IMG/VR virus record: IMGVR_UViG_3300042451_001197
Span: 1 to 64,000 of that record
DNA: 64,000 nt
Direction: 5' to 3' (one strand)
Origin: a virus
Shown here: positions 8,501-17,215 of the stretch, piece after piece
Layout: every line of letters begins with the position of its first letter
How positions within the stretch are numbered: position 1 is the stretch's first letter
The notes under the pieces: model-generated
Told to the model about the DNA's origin: nothing
The model's database searches: none
What the model saw: the letters and a program-made list of their open reading frames with translations, nothing else
Program-made: the position numbers and the translations under genes

Positions 8501-11087
8501 CATCACTACCACCATTACAAGAAACATTAATTGAAGTTAGTGTTGAAGTTGGCGGATAAGCTATAGTCCAACTAGATAAAATATCATAAGCATTGTTCGT
8601 ACAACCAATTCCTGTTGTACAATTTCCTCTTCTACCTCTAATTTGAACCGTAATCCCATCACTTAAAGATGATGTTGATATTGTTGTACCAGGAATATAA
8701 TTTGACCAAGAAGTTCCGTTAATTGTATATTGAAATATGTCAGAACAACCAACCCCACTTGAACCTGAATTGAATGTTGCGGATAAATCAGTTCCGACAC
8801 AAACATTATTAGTATTCGGTGTTTTAGTATTTAATGTTGGGTTAATTGGGTCAGGAATGACCGTAACCGTATGAATGTTTGATGTATCTTTACAACCATT
8901 ACCATCTGTAACGATAACTCTATAATCTCTCGTTACGGTTGGGGTTGCATTTATTGTTGAGGTGGTTACCGTATTTGACCAACTACCACTATTAAATTGC
9001 CATTGATAGGTATATGTCGGTATTCCCAATGTAACTGATGAAGTTATGTTGTTTGTTCCTGAACCACCCGCACAAATCTGTGATGAACTTGGTATTGTTA
9101 CAATCGGACTTGTGGCTAAAGATAATGTAACCGTATTTGAGTTTGTCGATTGATTACAACTATTTGTAACTTGAACATAGTAGTTTCCAAGGGTTGATGT
9201 TGAGTATGTGTCACTATTAGCTCCCGATATACTAACTCCGTTACGATACCATTGATATGTAAATGGTGTTCTAACCCCTGACGCAACAACTGAAAATGTT
9301 TGTGGTGTTGTACAAGTTTGTAAATTAATTGGTTGGGTTGTAATAGTTGGTGGTGATGAAGTATAAGTAACACCTAACTGAAAGTTTCCTTTAGCACTTC
9401 CATAACCTGTGACTAAAACATAATAGTCAGTATTGTTTGTTGAAGTGAAGGTAACTCTTGATTGTGTCGAACAATCGTCATCATTATAAGTTAAACAAGT
9501 TAGAGAACCACAAACTCCCGTATATACAAATAATTTAGTATCGAATGAAGTTCCTGTACATAAACTTAAAGTTATGTTTTGTCCATTACCAACCACCTTA
9601 TACCAAACACCAGGTGCTGTCCAAGTTTCAAAAACGTCTGTGAAACAACTCGGAGAATCCCCTGTTTGAGTTGCGTAATTAGTACTTCCATTCCAAGTTA
9701 CATCACAAGTTGTTGAGATTGCACCCGAACATAAATCGTTTGATGGGAGTGGAATACTACATTTTACTTGTCTTGTTCTGCTAACAGACTGAGTTCCACA
9801 ATTACTATTAGTATGAGTATAAAATCGAACAACTTCATCTGAAGTTGGTGTGTAGATTATTGGTGTTGTTCCGTAAATATATTTTGTTGTTCCACCACTA
9901 TTTGTTATGGTAATAAAATCTGTGGAAACTGAACTATTAAATGTATATTGAACGTTTGAAATTAAACTAACGTTTGAGTATTCACCCGCATATCCTAATG
10001 TTGTAATGTTTTCAAAAGAACCTGAACAAGATGGTGAGTATGTTGTAGAAGGATATAAAGTTCCGTTCGTACATCCAGGTGTTGATGTTGTAAATGACCA
10101 AGTTGAACAACTTAAAGCCGTACCTGCCGAATTTTTAGGAATAACCTTCCAATAATAAGTGGTCGAATTTGACAACGTTGGTGTATATGAAGTACCTGAT
10201 TGATTAACTACAAATGGGGGTGAACTATTTGTTCCAAAGTAAACGTCATAACTTGTTGCGTTACTAACCACACCCCAATTTAAAGTTTGTGATAATAAAA
10301 TGTCTGTTGAATTGTTTGTCGGTGATGTTAGTGTGGCACAAACGGGTATTGCGGTATAGGTTAATATTACACGACCCGCAGCTCCCGCTCCACCATTTCT
10401 TGATGTGGTGTTGTTTTTAAATGCTCCTCCACCCCCACCACCAGGTGTTGAACCTGCCGTACCATTACCACCCGAAGCGTGTCCACTACCACCATTACCA
10501 CCACCTGAAGGGGCTGTTGCTCCTGCAGTTCCTGTAGCATCAGTACCATTAGCAGAAGTCCCCGCACCTGAACCACCACCTCCAGAAGTTACTCCACCAA
10601 CCCTACCTGAACCACCTCGATATATTGTTTGTCCAACCGAATTAGTTGTTGTCCCGACACCCGCAGTAGTTCCAACCGCACTTTGACCGCCTTTTGCTAA
10701 GACACCATCATTAGAAGATGTGGGAGATGAGTTAGTTAATTCATTGACCCAAGTGTCATTTCCATTTGCAGCGTTACCTGATGTTCCTGTTCTTGACGCT
10801 CCAACCACCCAATAAATAATTTGACCAGGAGTTACGGATATTGTTGATATAGAATGAGAACCTCCCGCACCACCCGCTAAACCACCTGTTCCTGTGGTTG
10901 ATTGTCCTGTTCCCGCACCTCCACCACCCCAAGCATCAATCTTAATTGAATACACGTTTGAAGGTACAATCCAAGAACCCGAACCAGAACCTACTAAAGT
11001 TCCTGATGCAGGCATTGCAGTTTGTGAAAATGATTTAATACATAATAGTGTGAATAGAGTTAAAAATATGTATGTTATTTTTTTCAT
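5547..11087 (-). CDS. Giant multidomain surface adhesin with T9SS sorting domain
   Basis: 1846 residues, the largest gene in the window. Order: signal peptide (about 1-22, ending SFSQ), glycine-rich region (35-245, many GGxGG), fibronectin-III-like domain (about 250-335), a PPC-like domain (about 450-580, FDTKLFVYTGVCG), Ig-like domain with YQWYRNG, at least four SprB-type repeats (about 860-1160; SYSWSNGS...GNYSVTITD), a long run of PKD-like modules with GQGTN motifs (about 1180-1750), and a C-terminal type A T9SS sorting domain (about 1770-1846; VYPNPGKG, LNTGIYFI). It should cross the inner membrane by Sec and the outer membrane by the host type IX machinery. The sorting domain is intact, so it is built for host-cell display or secretion, not for virion assembly. 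Upstream lies a structured leader of about 90 nt with TATTTAT at its far end. Confidence 0.88.
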   Translation of the reverse strand: MKKITYIFLTLFTLLCIKSFSQTAMPASGTLVGSGSGSWIVPSNVYSIKIDAWGGGGAGTGQSTTGTGGLAGGAGGSHSISTISVTPGQIIYWVVGASRTGTSGNAANGNDTWVNELTNSSPTSSNDGVLAKGGQSAVGTTAGVGTTTNSVGQTIYRGGSGRVGGVTSGGGGSGAGTSANGTDATGTAGATAPSGGGNGGSGHASGGNGTAGSTPGGGGGGAFKNNTTSRNGGAGAAGRVILTYTAIPVCATLTSPTNNSTDILLSQTLNWGVVSNATSYDVYFGTNSSPPFVVNQSGTSYTPTLSNSTTYYWKVIPKNSAGTALSCSTWSFTTSTPGCTNGTLYPSTTYSPSCSGSFENITTLGYAGEYSNVSLISNVQYTFNSSVSTDFITITNSGGTTKYIYGTTPIIYTPTSDEVVRFYTHTNSNCGTQSVSRTRQVKCSIPLPSNDLCSGAISTTCDVTWNGSTNYATQTGDSPSCFTDVFETWTAPGVWYKVVGNGQNITLSLCTGTSFDTKLFVYTGVCGSLTCLTYNDDDCSTQSRVTFTSTNNTDYYVLVTGYGSAKGNFQLGVTYTSSPPTITTQPINLQTCTTPQTFSVVASGVRTPFTYQWYRNGVSISGANSDTYSTSTLGNYYVQVTNSCNQSTNSNTVTLSLATSPIVTIPSSSQICAGGSGTNNITSSVTLGIPTYTYQWQFNSGSWSNTVTTSTINATPTVTRDYRVIVTDGNGCKDTSNIHTVTVIPDPINPTLNTKTPNTNNVCVGTDLSATFNSGSSGVGCSDIFQYTINGTSWSNYIPGTTISTSSLSDGITVQIRGRRGNCTTGIGCTNNAYDILSSWTIAYPPTSTLTSINVSCNGGSDGSIDLTPTGNSPFTFSWSNGGTIEDISNLTSGNYSVTITDNNLCSSTNSVTITQPTLLTSSLTSVNVSCFNGVNGSINLTPSGGTSPYSYSWSNGSTNQDLNNLPANTYSVTITDSKGCTTTNSVTITQPSTITVTTSVTNVNCFGESNGSLSVTNISGGTSPYIILWGNGSNQNTISNLTAGNYNVTITDNKGCNKITTLNVSQPNQLSISVTSSVTPTCGFNNGSINVSVVGGTSPYSYSWSNGSSSQNLTNIPSGNYTLTVTDSKSCTSQTSVNLGCNSTPIIVGQISGISSICGINSTTYTINYSNGVPNTISWILPNSVTSSNGLSSQNVNVTFSSGFIQDSIEVDVVSNGITYHRSIWVSKLPNKPTISGNFCGDPIGSIKQYIVTNSQPNTTYTWVPPYGVNVFSGQGNDTVQFKFSMYFVTGSVASVTATNACSTTTKTFTIDKYVTRPTSILGPSTVCSDGNTIYTYRVDSVPTSFNYIWGLPNGVSLVGNNNNDTIKVKFSTTFTSGQFSVMSVNQCGSSPMTYGSVSNNNLYSNIGTISGPGDLCPYLGQSVTYSVTNQSGTFTWSVPTNMTIQSGQGTNVINVLVSNSFVSGTISVNLNNGCGGSISSTKTLSTTQSTISSSSISGVRSVCSIIGTNTSTTFSVTPISGVNYNWSVPVNSTIVSGQGTNSIQVTFQNGFTGGNIQLVITGGCGNPVTLTRVVSVGLPTVTINGSSCVDNGYTNTYSVSTTGALSFTWSVPNNAQIVSGQGTNSISVFFPSNFESTCINNSCDSIRLTTQFSCGTVKSTRRIGLLTQRPTITGINQACFPDTIMLTASISPRNASYIWSNPNGTSFIGSTTGNVVYAKTSSSFFGGTFSVMGVNTCGSSPMGYFGVNKVCDVRMVGLDDNNNKDLDFIVYPNPGKGIMEFRVFRGESDIYFVEVKNSLGQVVYSGYNKSEDQLNLTSLNTGIYFIMVRDNKNNTLIKELFIIE

Positions 11088-11200
11088 TGTTACACATAAT
11101 TTCTACTCTCTTAAAAGAACTTCTTAATAGAAGACCCCCAATTTCCTTGGGTAGGTTGAGTTATTTATATAAATATAAAAAAAGAAATAAAAAAATCAAA

Positions 11201-11680
11201 TTAGTTATAAATAAACCAATCAGGGATATTCCTATTTTTCCAATTCGCAAAATCTTTTTTTTCTTTTCTGTAATATTCTCTATAAGAGTCAATAGCATTT
11301 CCTATTTTACACTCAATAGGCATTGCTAAAGCAAAAGGAGTTAATTCTCCAATACTTTTTATCTTAGGTTTATTAATTATGCACCACTCAATAACATCTT
11401 GAGATTTATGTCTTTTTCCGTACCTATAAGTATATTCGGAACATAATTCCATACCCAAATCACATAACCAAACGTAATTCTCATAACACTCTCTTACCCA
11501 AATAGAACAAGGGTGATTTTTGTGAGACAATTTGTATGGTACTTCATTAGTTACTTGGTCGGTCATATGATGAACACCACATAAAAGTTGGGAACTTTCA
11601 AGTATCATTTTAACAACGTGTTTATCACAATGATATTCCGCACACTTTTTTGGATTATAATCTAAAACAAAAATATTCAT
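11201..11680 (-). CDS. Conserved phage/virus protein with CDKHVVKMILE motif
   Basis: 159 residues beginning MNIFVLDYNPKKCAEYHCDKHVVKMILE. I recognise this Y-H-C-D-K-H-V-V-K motif from small proteins of many phages and large viruses; function unassigned as far as I know. Later conserved bits are HKNHPCSIWVRE, ELTPFALAMP and YREYYRKEKKDFANW. Cys/His content suggests metal binding, but that is inference. The stop overlaps the next gene's ATG region by one base. Confidence 0.7.
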   Translation of the reverse strand: MNIFVLDYNPKKCAEYHCDKHVVKMILESSQLLCGVHHMTDQVTNEVPYKLSHKNHPCSIWVRECYENYVWLCDLGMELCSEYTYRYGKRHKSQDVIEWCIINKPKIKSIGELTPFALAMPIECKIGNAIDSYREYYRKEKKDFANWKNRNIPDWFIYN

Positions 11681-11943
11681 TAGTATTTTTTAAGAATGTT
11701 TTCAATTACTTCTATATCTTTCATAGACATTTGAAGTCTAATTTCAGATAATTTTTGACAATTTTGATTCCAATTTTTATCTGAGATTAATTGATCATTT
11801 TCAGGGATTGGAGTCGTTACATTTGTAAGATGTCCTTCCTCATTTAACCATTTAATAACTTGTTTAATTTCTTTAGAACCGCAAGATGATAAGAATTCAT
11901 CTACTTCAACTTCCACTTCAGCATAAGTTTCAAAATAAGGCAT
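11680..11943 (-). CDS. Hypothetical protein with acidic N-terminus
   Basis: 87 residues; acidic start (YAEVEVEVDEFLSSC) then helical segments. The N-terminal E-V-D-V-x-E-F pattern recurs in small phage proteins of unknown role. Coupled to the gene at 11201 by a one-base overlap. Confidence 0.55.
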   Translation of the reverse strand: MPYFETYAEVEVEVDEFLSSCGSKEIKQVIKWLNEEGHLTNVTTPIPENDQLISDKNWNQNCQKLSEIRLQMSMKDIEVIENILKKY

Positions 11944-11955
11944 AGTTTTTAAATT

Positions 11956-12594
11956 TTAATTATTATTGATTATATTTTTACATTTAGAACAGAAATCACC
12001 ACTATCATACTCGTCATTAGCGATGGCCATAATACAAGTCAAATCAGAACAATGGTCTAAACCAAGAGTGTGACCGATTTCGTGGATAGTCGTTTCTTTA
12101 ATAAACTCAGGTTTACCTCTCATAATAATAGTATTACCGTAGATTGTTGTATAACCTCTTAATCTCATACCATCTTTTGTGTATAAATTATTGTTGGTAA
12201 TATAGATAGTTTTAACATCTTTTCTCAAAGATGTGACACACTTGTAGGCGTCTAATGTATCACCATTAATAAACAAATCTGATGTAACTTGTTCAGGATT
12301 ACCAATACTTGTAGAATAACCATAAAAATCTTTAATTACATTAGATGTCTCTTCAAGTATAGAGTAATCAATGTTACCTAAAGGAACTATGTTTATATGT
12401 TGATTATTTTTTCTAACGGACTGATAATCAACGCTCTCTGTTCGAACTTCTTCATAAATTACAGGGGTTTCCGTAACTACCTGATTTTCAATACGTTTAA
12501 CATTTTTATTAATTTCTCCTTTGTTGTTTTTAACATATTCAGCAATTGTGAATACTACAACTACAAATAAAATGGTGGTGATTATATTTTTCAT
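11956..12594 (-). CDS. Membrane-anchored or secreted metzincin (archaemetzincin-like)
   Basis: 212 residues. An N-terminal hydrophobic helix (residues 3-20) is a signal peptide or anchor. The C-terminus holds HEIGHTLGLDHC (about residue 172), followed by CIM and then FCSKCK. That is the extended HExxHxxGxxH zinc site, the Met-turn and the extra cysteine pair of archaemetzincins. The gene is likely leaderless: TATATTTG ends 4 nt before the ATG. The product would act in the periplasm or outside the cell; substrate unknown. Archaemetzincins usually lack a signal peptide, so export here is unusual. Confidence 0.8.
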   Translation of the reverse strand: MKNIITTILFVVVVFTIAEYVKNNKGEINKNVKRIENQVVTETPVIYEEVRTESVDYQSVRKNNQHINIVPLGNIDYSILEETSNVIKDFYGYSTSIGNPEQVTSDLFINGDTLDAYKCVTSLRKDVKTIYITNNNLYTKDGMRLRGYTTIYGNTIIMRGKPEFIKETTIHEIGHTLGLDHCSDLTCIMAIANDEYDSGDFCSKCKNIINNN

Positions 12595-12598
12595 ACCA

Positions 12599-12606
12599 CA
12601 AATATA
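12599..12606 (-). promoter_or_regulatory. TAnnTTTG promoter box for metzincin gene
   Basis: TATATTTG on the minus strand, 4 nt before the ATG at 12594. Confidence 0.65.
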
Positions 12607-12674
12607 TGAACTTTTTCCTAATTGGCAAAATTTAATTTAAAATTCTTTTTATTTAGATTTAGTCTAAATAAAAA

Positions 12675-14999
12675 TCATAAATTTTTCTTACCACTAAAAA
12701 TATTTGGTAAATTGTTTCTTCTATTTGGTCTAGAAGGTATTACTTTTTCGATAGTTTTCCGTATAGAATCTTTCTTAATTTCTATGAGTTTTTCTCTATC
12801 AATAGGTTTTTTTTCTGAAACTATTCTAACATCTTGCTTTACAGGTTCAGTATTTATTATAGAATTTACTTTATTGTAATTTATTTCTTTTCTCTTATTT
12901 AAAGATTCTTTTATCGATTTTTTAATTAAGTCCGATTTTGAATGAATAATTTCAATATCTTTAGATATTTTGTCATTAACAATTATTTCAACTTTAATTT
13001 CTGTAAAAATTTCAGTAACTAAACTAGGTAACTTTAATTCTCCGTTATTTTTGAAACTTAAAATTCTGTAATCCTTTCTTATTTTTGAATCATATCCTGT
13101 TTCAGGACTTTGGGTTAAACTATTTGAATGTAATCTTCTAAAAAAACAATTATTTTTTGTAAATCCTAAAGATAGTCCGTTTTTATAAACTCTATTTGAA
13201 AAGTTTGAATCCGCCTCACATCTCCAAGGTTCAAATCCGTTCATAGACATAAAAACTTCTTTTTTAATTGAAAAGACACCTTCTCCGTAATATGTTATTT
13301 TTTTATGGTTGTTAACATTGTCTATAAAATCATAATACTTAGGTTTAACAATGTCTTTGGTTTTATGTAATTCCAACATATCCGCAACCATATTTTCATT
13401 CATAATATCATCCGAATCAAAGAATAATATTATTTCTGAGTTAGATATACTACATAAAGAATTTTTAATAATGTAAGGACCAACATTTTTTTCAAAAAAA
13501 TAAAATCTAATTCTGTTATCAAATTTTTTAGTTTTTATATAATTTAATGTCTCTTTACATCCGTCAATTCCTACAATAATTTCACAATCTAAATTTTTAA
13601 CTGACAATAAAACAGAATCTAAACATTCTTGTAAATATGAAGTATTTTTATAGGTTGGAATTATAATAGTGAGTATTTTTTCATTAATATCGAAATTACT
13701 AATTAATGGTTGTGTTTTTCTAAAAATCGGGTGCATCTTTGAATCGTCATTTCCGGTATGTTCCACTAAAGAACCGTAATTCTTTACTTTATAATTTAAA
13801 TTATTCAAACGCCTTGTCATTTGACACCCAACCCCGGATGAATTCATTTTACCTGTTGAGTTGATTGGATGTAACTCAAAATTTATCTTCTTGAAAAATG
13901 AATGTGGGGCACAAAAAGCACCGTCAACCCAATTTAGATAACCCCAATTAGTCTCTCCAATTCCTTTTTGTGTAAATAATCTAACAATTTCATTTTCATT
14001 AATAATTGTTTTTAATTTTTCAAAATATCCATTAATGAGTTTGAAGTCGTCCGCCAACATAACCCCATATTTAAATTTATATTTAGACATTTCATCTAAT
14101 AATTTGTTAACGGTTACCCAATACTTTTCTTTACCATTATTATTAGTATTTTCCAAATAGATAATATTTTTATTCAAATTTTTTAAATCTAAATACCTAT
14201 CATCTTTCGATCCATCATTTATAATAATGATTAATGTATTTGTATGACTTTCTAATATATTCTCAATTAAATTTTTTATTTTTTCATATCTCTCGTATGT
14301 GGGTATTATATATACAAAATCATATTTAACTTCTTTTTTATACCAAAAATATGTCGGGGTTGACGCGTAATTGACTTTATCGGTCGAGTACCCCAACTCA
14401 TTGGCAATTCTTTCAAAATTATTAAATTCCTCATCATTTCTAAGCTCGGCAATAATAATAGGATTGTATTTTAATATTATTTTTTTAGCACCCTCTAAAA
14501 CATTTGATTCGTAACCCTCAACATCTATCTTTATTAAATTTATATCCTCAAAATCATTTAACAATATATCTAAGCTATTTACAACAACATCACCTCCATC
14601 CCCAACAATTTTAGTCATACCAATATTTGTCATATCAATATCTGACACAACCACTTTTTTAGGTCTTTCTCCGACCGCCGCATTAATAGTAATTACATTA
14701 TCAGTATTTAAATTTTTAATATTTTCTTCCAGCACATTGAATATCATATAATTCATCTCGATTGAGACTACTTTGTCGGAATTACAGAATTTTGAAAAGA
14801 ATATTGTGTGATTACCTATGTTCGACCCAACATCAACATACGTTCCTTTTAAATTTAAAGATTTGACTTTTTCTAGTAATTTTAATTCGTAAAAATTACC
14901 CGTTATTTTTAAATGTTTAAAAATATGATCGGTCTCAGATAGACTAGTTAATAGTAATTTATTATTATTATAATTTATTTCTGTTACACTATTTCCCAT
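12675..14999 (-). CDS. FkbM methyltransferase fused to two glycosyltransferase domains
   Basis: 774 residues with three enzymes in one chain. Residues about 50-205 are an FkbM-type SAM methyltransferase (VDVGSNIGNHTIFF, SIEMNYM, LIKIDVEGYESNVLEGA). About 225-430 are a GT-A glycosyltransferase (VYIIPTYERYEKI, IIINDGSKDDR, MLADDFKL as the DxD-like site). About 440-650 are a GT2 glycosyltransferase (LTIIIPTYKNTSYLQECLDS, FFDSDDIM, EPWRCEADSNFSNR). A lysine-rich tail of about 100 residues ends the protein. It probably builds or methylates a glycan on host surface polysaccharide, phage DNA or virion protein. The start overlaps the glycosyltransferase gene upstream by 16 nt. Confidence 0.82.
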   Translation of the reverse strand: MGNSVTEINYNNNKLLLTSLSETDHIFKHLKITGNFYELKLLEKVKSLNLKGTYVDVGSNIGNHTIFFSKFCNSDKVVSIEMNYMIFNVLEENIKNLNTDNVITINAAVGERPKKVVVSDIDMTNIGMTKIVGDGGDVVVNSLDILLNDFEDINLIKIDVEGYESNVLEGAKKIILKYNPIIIAELRNDEEFNNFERIANELGYSTDKVNYASTPTYFWYKKEVKYDFVYIIPTYERYEKIKNLIENILESHTNTLIIIINDGSKDDRYLDLKNLNKNIIYLENTNNNGKEKYWVTVNKLLDEMSKYKFKYGVMLADDFKLINGYFEKLKTIINENEIVRLFTQKGIGETNWGYLNWVDGAFCAPHSFFKKINFELHPINSTGKMNSSGVGCQMTRRLNNLNYKVKNYGSLVEHTGNDDSKMHPIFRKTQPLISNFDINEKILTIIIPTYKNTSYLQECLDSVLLSVKNLDCEIIVGIDGCKETLNYIKTKKFDNRIRFYFFEKNVGPYIIKNSLCSISNSEIILFFDSDDIMNENMVADMLELHKTKDIVKPKYYDFIDNVNNHKKITYYGEGVFSIKKEVFMSMNGFEPWRCEADSNFSNRVYKNGLSLGFTKNNCFFRRLHSNSLTQSPETGYDSKIRKDYRILSFKNNGELKLPSLVTEIFTEIKVEIIVNDKISKDIEIIHSKSDLIKKSIKESLNKRKEINYNKVNSIINTEPVKQDVRIVSEKKPIDREKLIEIKKDSIRKTIEKVIPSRPNRRNNLPNIFSGKKNL

Positions 15000-15661
15000 T
15001 TTGACACTATTTTAGTTTGTTCATAATCTTTTTTTGATTTAAAATCCTCATATATTGTCCATTTATCCGACATTTTATCACTATATTTAATCCAATTCGT
15101 ATTTCTAGATATTGAATATGATTTTATATTTTGTTTTTTACACATATCACCTAACCATATGTCGGCCATATTAGGTATTGGAAAATCTGATAACTTTATA
15201 TTTAAAATCGAGGTATCAATTAGACAGGACGATGTAGCGACTAAATCAACCTCAATATCTGTTAACAACTCATTAAATCCGTGAAAAACTTTTCTATTTT
15301 TATAATAACTATTAACCGGTTTAGTTATTTTAACTCCGTGTAAACCGACAACTGATTTATATTTTTGACATTTTTCTATTAAAACATCACAATAATCGTT
15401 AGGATATATTATATCATCATCACAGGCGAAATAATAGTCATTCATATAGTTATCAATTTTATAAAATTTTGCAGCATCCCCCAATGAGTTATCAAGTAAA
15501 TAACATTCAATTTTTTTCATATCCAAAAAATAAGGAATTTCTTTATAATTATTCAATCCGATAATTATCTTGTCAACTTGATCATATAGGCTAAAAATAG
15601 TTTCTTCTAAAGATTCAATTCTATCTGGTAGAGAGGCGATACCAACAATTTTTCGTTTCAT
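14984..15661 (-). CDS. Glycosyltransferase, GT-A fold
   Basis: 225 residues: GIASLPDRIESLEETIFSLY (nucleotide-sugar binding start), then YYFACDDDIIYPNDY with the DDD metal/sugar-nucleotide motif at about residue 77, and later VATSSCLIDTSI and NMADIWLGDMCK, which match an acceptor-side acidic motif. This pattern is common in phage and capsular glycosyltransferases of unknown product. A TATTTAT box lies 4 nt before the ATG. It forms an operon with the FkbM/GT fusion. Confidence 0.75.
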   Translation of the reverse strand: MKRKIVGIASLPDRIESLEETIFSLYDQVDKIIIGLNNYKEIPYFLDMKKIECYLLDNSLGDAAKFYKIDNYMNDYYFACDDDIIYPNDYCDVLIEKCQKYKSVVGLHGVKITKPVNSYYKNRKVFHGFNELLTDIEVDLVATSSCLIDTSILNIKLSDFPIPNMADIWLGDMCKKQNIKSYSISRNTNWIKYSDKMSDKWTIYEDFKSKKDYEQTKIVSKWEIV

Positions 15662-15713
15662 AAAAATAAATATATATATTGGTAATTAAATTTTTTTATT
15701 TATATTTAAAAAT

Positions 15714-16205
15714 ATGGATAAAGTTTTAGTTTTAAACTCAGATTATTCTCCCTTAAATGTTACCTCAATTTATAGAGGTTTTAATTTAGTTATTAGTGGT
15801 AAGGCCGAAATATTAAAGTCCTCAGACAAACCAATTCTTGCGGGCGAAAAAACTTACATTAAACCGTTGATTATCCGTTTATTTTACTACATAAAATATC
15901 GTAGTAGGACATTAAAAATAAATAGAGAAAGAATCTTAAAAAGAGATAGTTACGAGTGTGTTTATTGTGGTAAAAATGAAAATTTGACCATCGATCATAT
16001 AATCCCAAAATCAAGAGGTGGAAAAAATACTTGGACAAATTTAGTGACTTGTTGTAGTAAATGTAACGCATTTAAAAATGATAGGACACCTGAAGAAGCT
16101 AATATGATTTTAAAATGTATCCCACACGAACCCTCAATACTTCACGACATTTTAAATCCAAACATTAGATCGGTTTGGGAAGAATTTAAAAACTCATTTA
16201 TATAA
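15714..16205 (+). CDS. HNH endonuclease, McrA-like
   Basis: 163 residues: N-terminal MDKVLVLNSDYSPLNVTS, then a zinc-bound HNH core YECVYCGK (residues 83-90), LTIDHIIPKSRGGKNTW and CCSKCNAFKNDRTPEEA. This combination is the standard bacterial HNH family often annotated as McrA-like and common in Bacteroidetes. The four cysteines (two CxxC) and D-H...N...N-A-x-K-x-x-R are all present, so it is probably active. A TATTTAT box lies about 12 nt upstream. Confidence 0.85.
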   Translation: MDKVLVLNSDYSPLNVTSIYRGFNLVISGKAEILKSSDKPILAGEKTYIKPLIIRLFYYIKYRSRTLKINRERILKRDSYECVYCGKNENLTIDHIIPKSRGGKNTWTNLVTCCSKCNAFKNDRTPEEANMILKCIPHEPSILHDILNPNIRSVWEEFKNSFI

Positions 16206-16211
16206 AAACAA

Positions 16212-16236
16212 AAAGGTGTCTTTCGACACCCTCTTG
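16212..16236. terminator. Bidirectional terminator hairpin
   Basis: Stem GGTGTC / GACACC with a 4-nt loop (GAAA when read on the minus strand), followed on the minus strand by TTTTTG and on the plus strand by CTCTT. It separates the HNH gene (plus) from the gene at 16286 (minus). Confidence 0.75.
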
Positions 16237-16285
16237 TTAGATATGGAATACCCCCTTTCTGTTACTGGTTTATCCCATCCGGGTT

Positions 16286-16957
16286 TTACCCCGCTGGTTT
16301 CTCGCCGGAGCCGATTGATTTATTACCAAAAGACTCTGAAAATTTTCCACTAAATTTTTGAACTACAGGACAAATAAACTCAGCAATTTTAGATTGCATC
16401 TTTTGTCCTATGTTTGATTCGCCAATTATTTCGGCTAAAGTATTTCTTAATGTATTCGCAAATCCTGATTCCATTCCTCCGCCAACACTATGTTGTAATC
16501 TTAATGCCATCGTTTCCCCTAAATTTTGTGCAATTTCTCCTGACAAATACTTACAATCTAATAATTTAGTAATTTCGTGTAATTTAATGTTACTAATTGA
16601 AACTGCGATTAAGTCAGTCATAAAACTATTTTTATCCATACCAAGAGATACTAACAATTGTCTGACGATATTTTCTTGTATAGTCTCCCAAGTACCTCTA
16701 CCTATATCTGATATTAAACTTCCCCATTGTTCATTAATTAAATTATGATTGAAATTTTCTTTCATCATTTTCGCAACTTCATTAAGAGCTTTTAAAACAA
16801 CTTCCTCTTTTTGGGATTCGGTTTTCACAATTTTGTTTTCGGTGATTAGACTAAACCTCTTTTCGATAATCCTTCTTTCTTTTACTAAAAGACTTTCTTT
16901 CATTTGTTTAGTTTTAATTAAGTTTTCTTTAACTAAATTATTTAATTTTTTTTCCAT
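16286..16957 (-). CDS. Putative structural/internal protein, helical
   Basis: 223 residues. The first 60 are charged and helical (LNNLVKENLIKTKQMKES, RFSLITENKIV) and contain the I-T-E element seen in the tag family. The rest alternates amphipathic helices with small residues (ISDIGRGTWETIQENIVRQL, VGGGMESGFANTLRNTLAEI) and ends with a Gly/Ser-rich tail. No enzyme motif. It is the last gene of a four-gene minus-strand operon (18064 to 16286) that looks like a virion or scaffold module. Confidence 0.6.
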   Translation of the reverse strand: MEKKLNNLVKENLIKTKQMKESLLVKERRIIEKRFSLITENKIVKTESQKEEVVLKALNEVAKMMKENFNHNLINEQWGSLISDIGRGTWETIQENIVRQLLVSLGMDKNSFMTDLIAVSISNIKLHEITKLLDCKYLSGEIAQNLGETMALRLQHSVGGGMESGFANTLRNTLAEIIGESNIGQKMQSKIAEFICPVVQKFSGKFSESFGNKSIGSGEKPAG

Positions 16958-16966
16958 TTCTATTAA

Positions 16967-17215
16967 TTATAATAAGGTATTTGCCTTACCTCTGTTTATT
17001 TTAACTATATCTTTCCATTTAGTTAGACCTATTTGATTTGCTGGACCTCTTGTCGCTCCACTCTCCCATTTAGTTACCGTTGGATAAGGAGCTGTCGACC
17101 CTCCTCCCCCTGACGATGTTCCTCCTGCATCGTCTTGTTCAGAAAATTCACCTTTATCCTCGATAGTGGTAAATCTCTTCATAAGATTTATTAAAGTATT
17201 TACATCTGTTTTCAT
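16967..17215 (-). CDS. Hypothetical small protein with Gly/Ser linker
   Basis: 82 residues: helical N-terminus (VNTLINLMKRFTTI), a low-complexity linker (GGTSSGGGGST), then basic GPANQIGLTKWKDIVKINRG. No family recognised. ATG overlaps the stop of the gene at 17215 by one base. Confidence 0.55.
   Translation of the reverse strand: MKTDVNTLINLMKRFTTIEDKGEFSEQDDAGGTSSGGGGSTAPYPTVTKWESGATRGPANQIGLTKWKDIVKINRGKANTLL

Noticed and set aside
10405-10686. Proline-rich frame on the plus strand
   Set aside because: It is the antisense of the glycine-rich region of the adhesin and has no promoter or homologue of its own.
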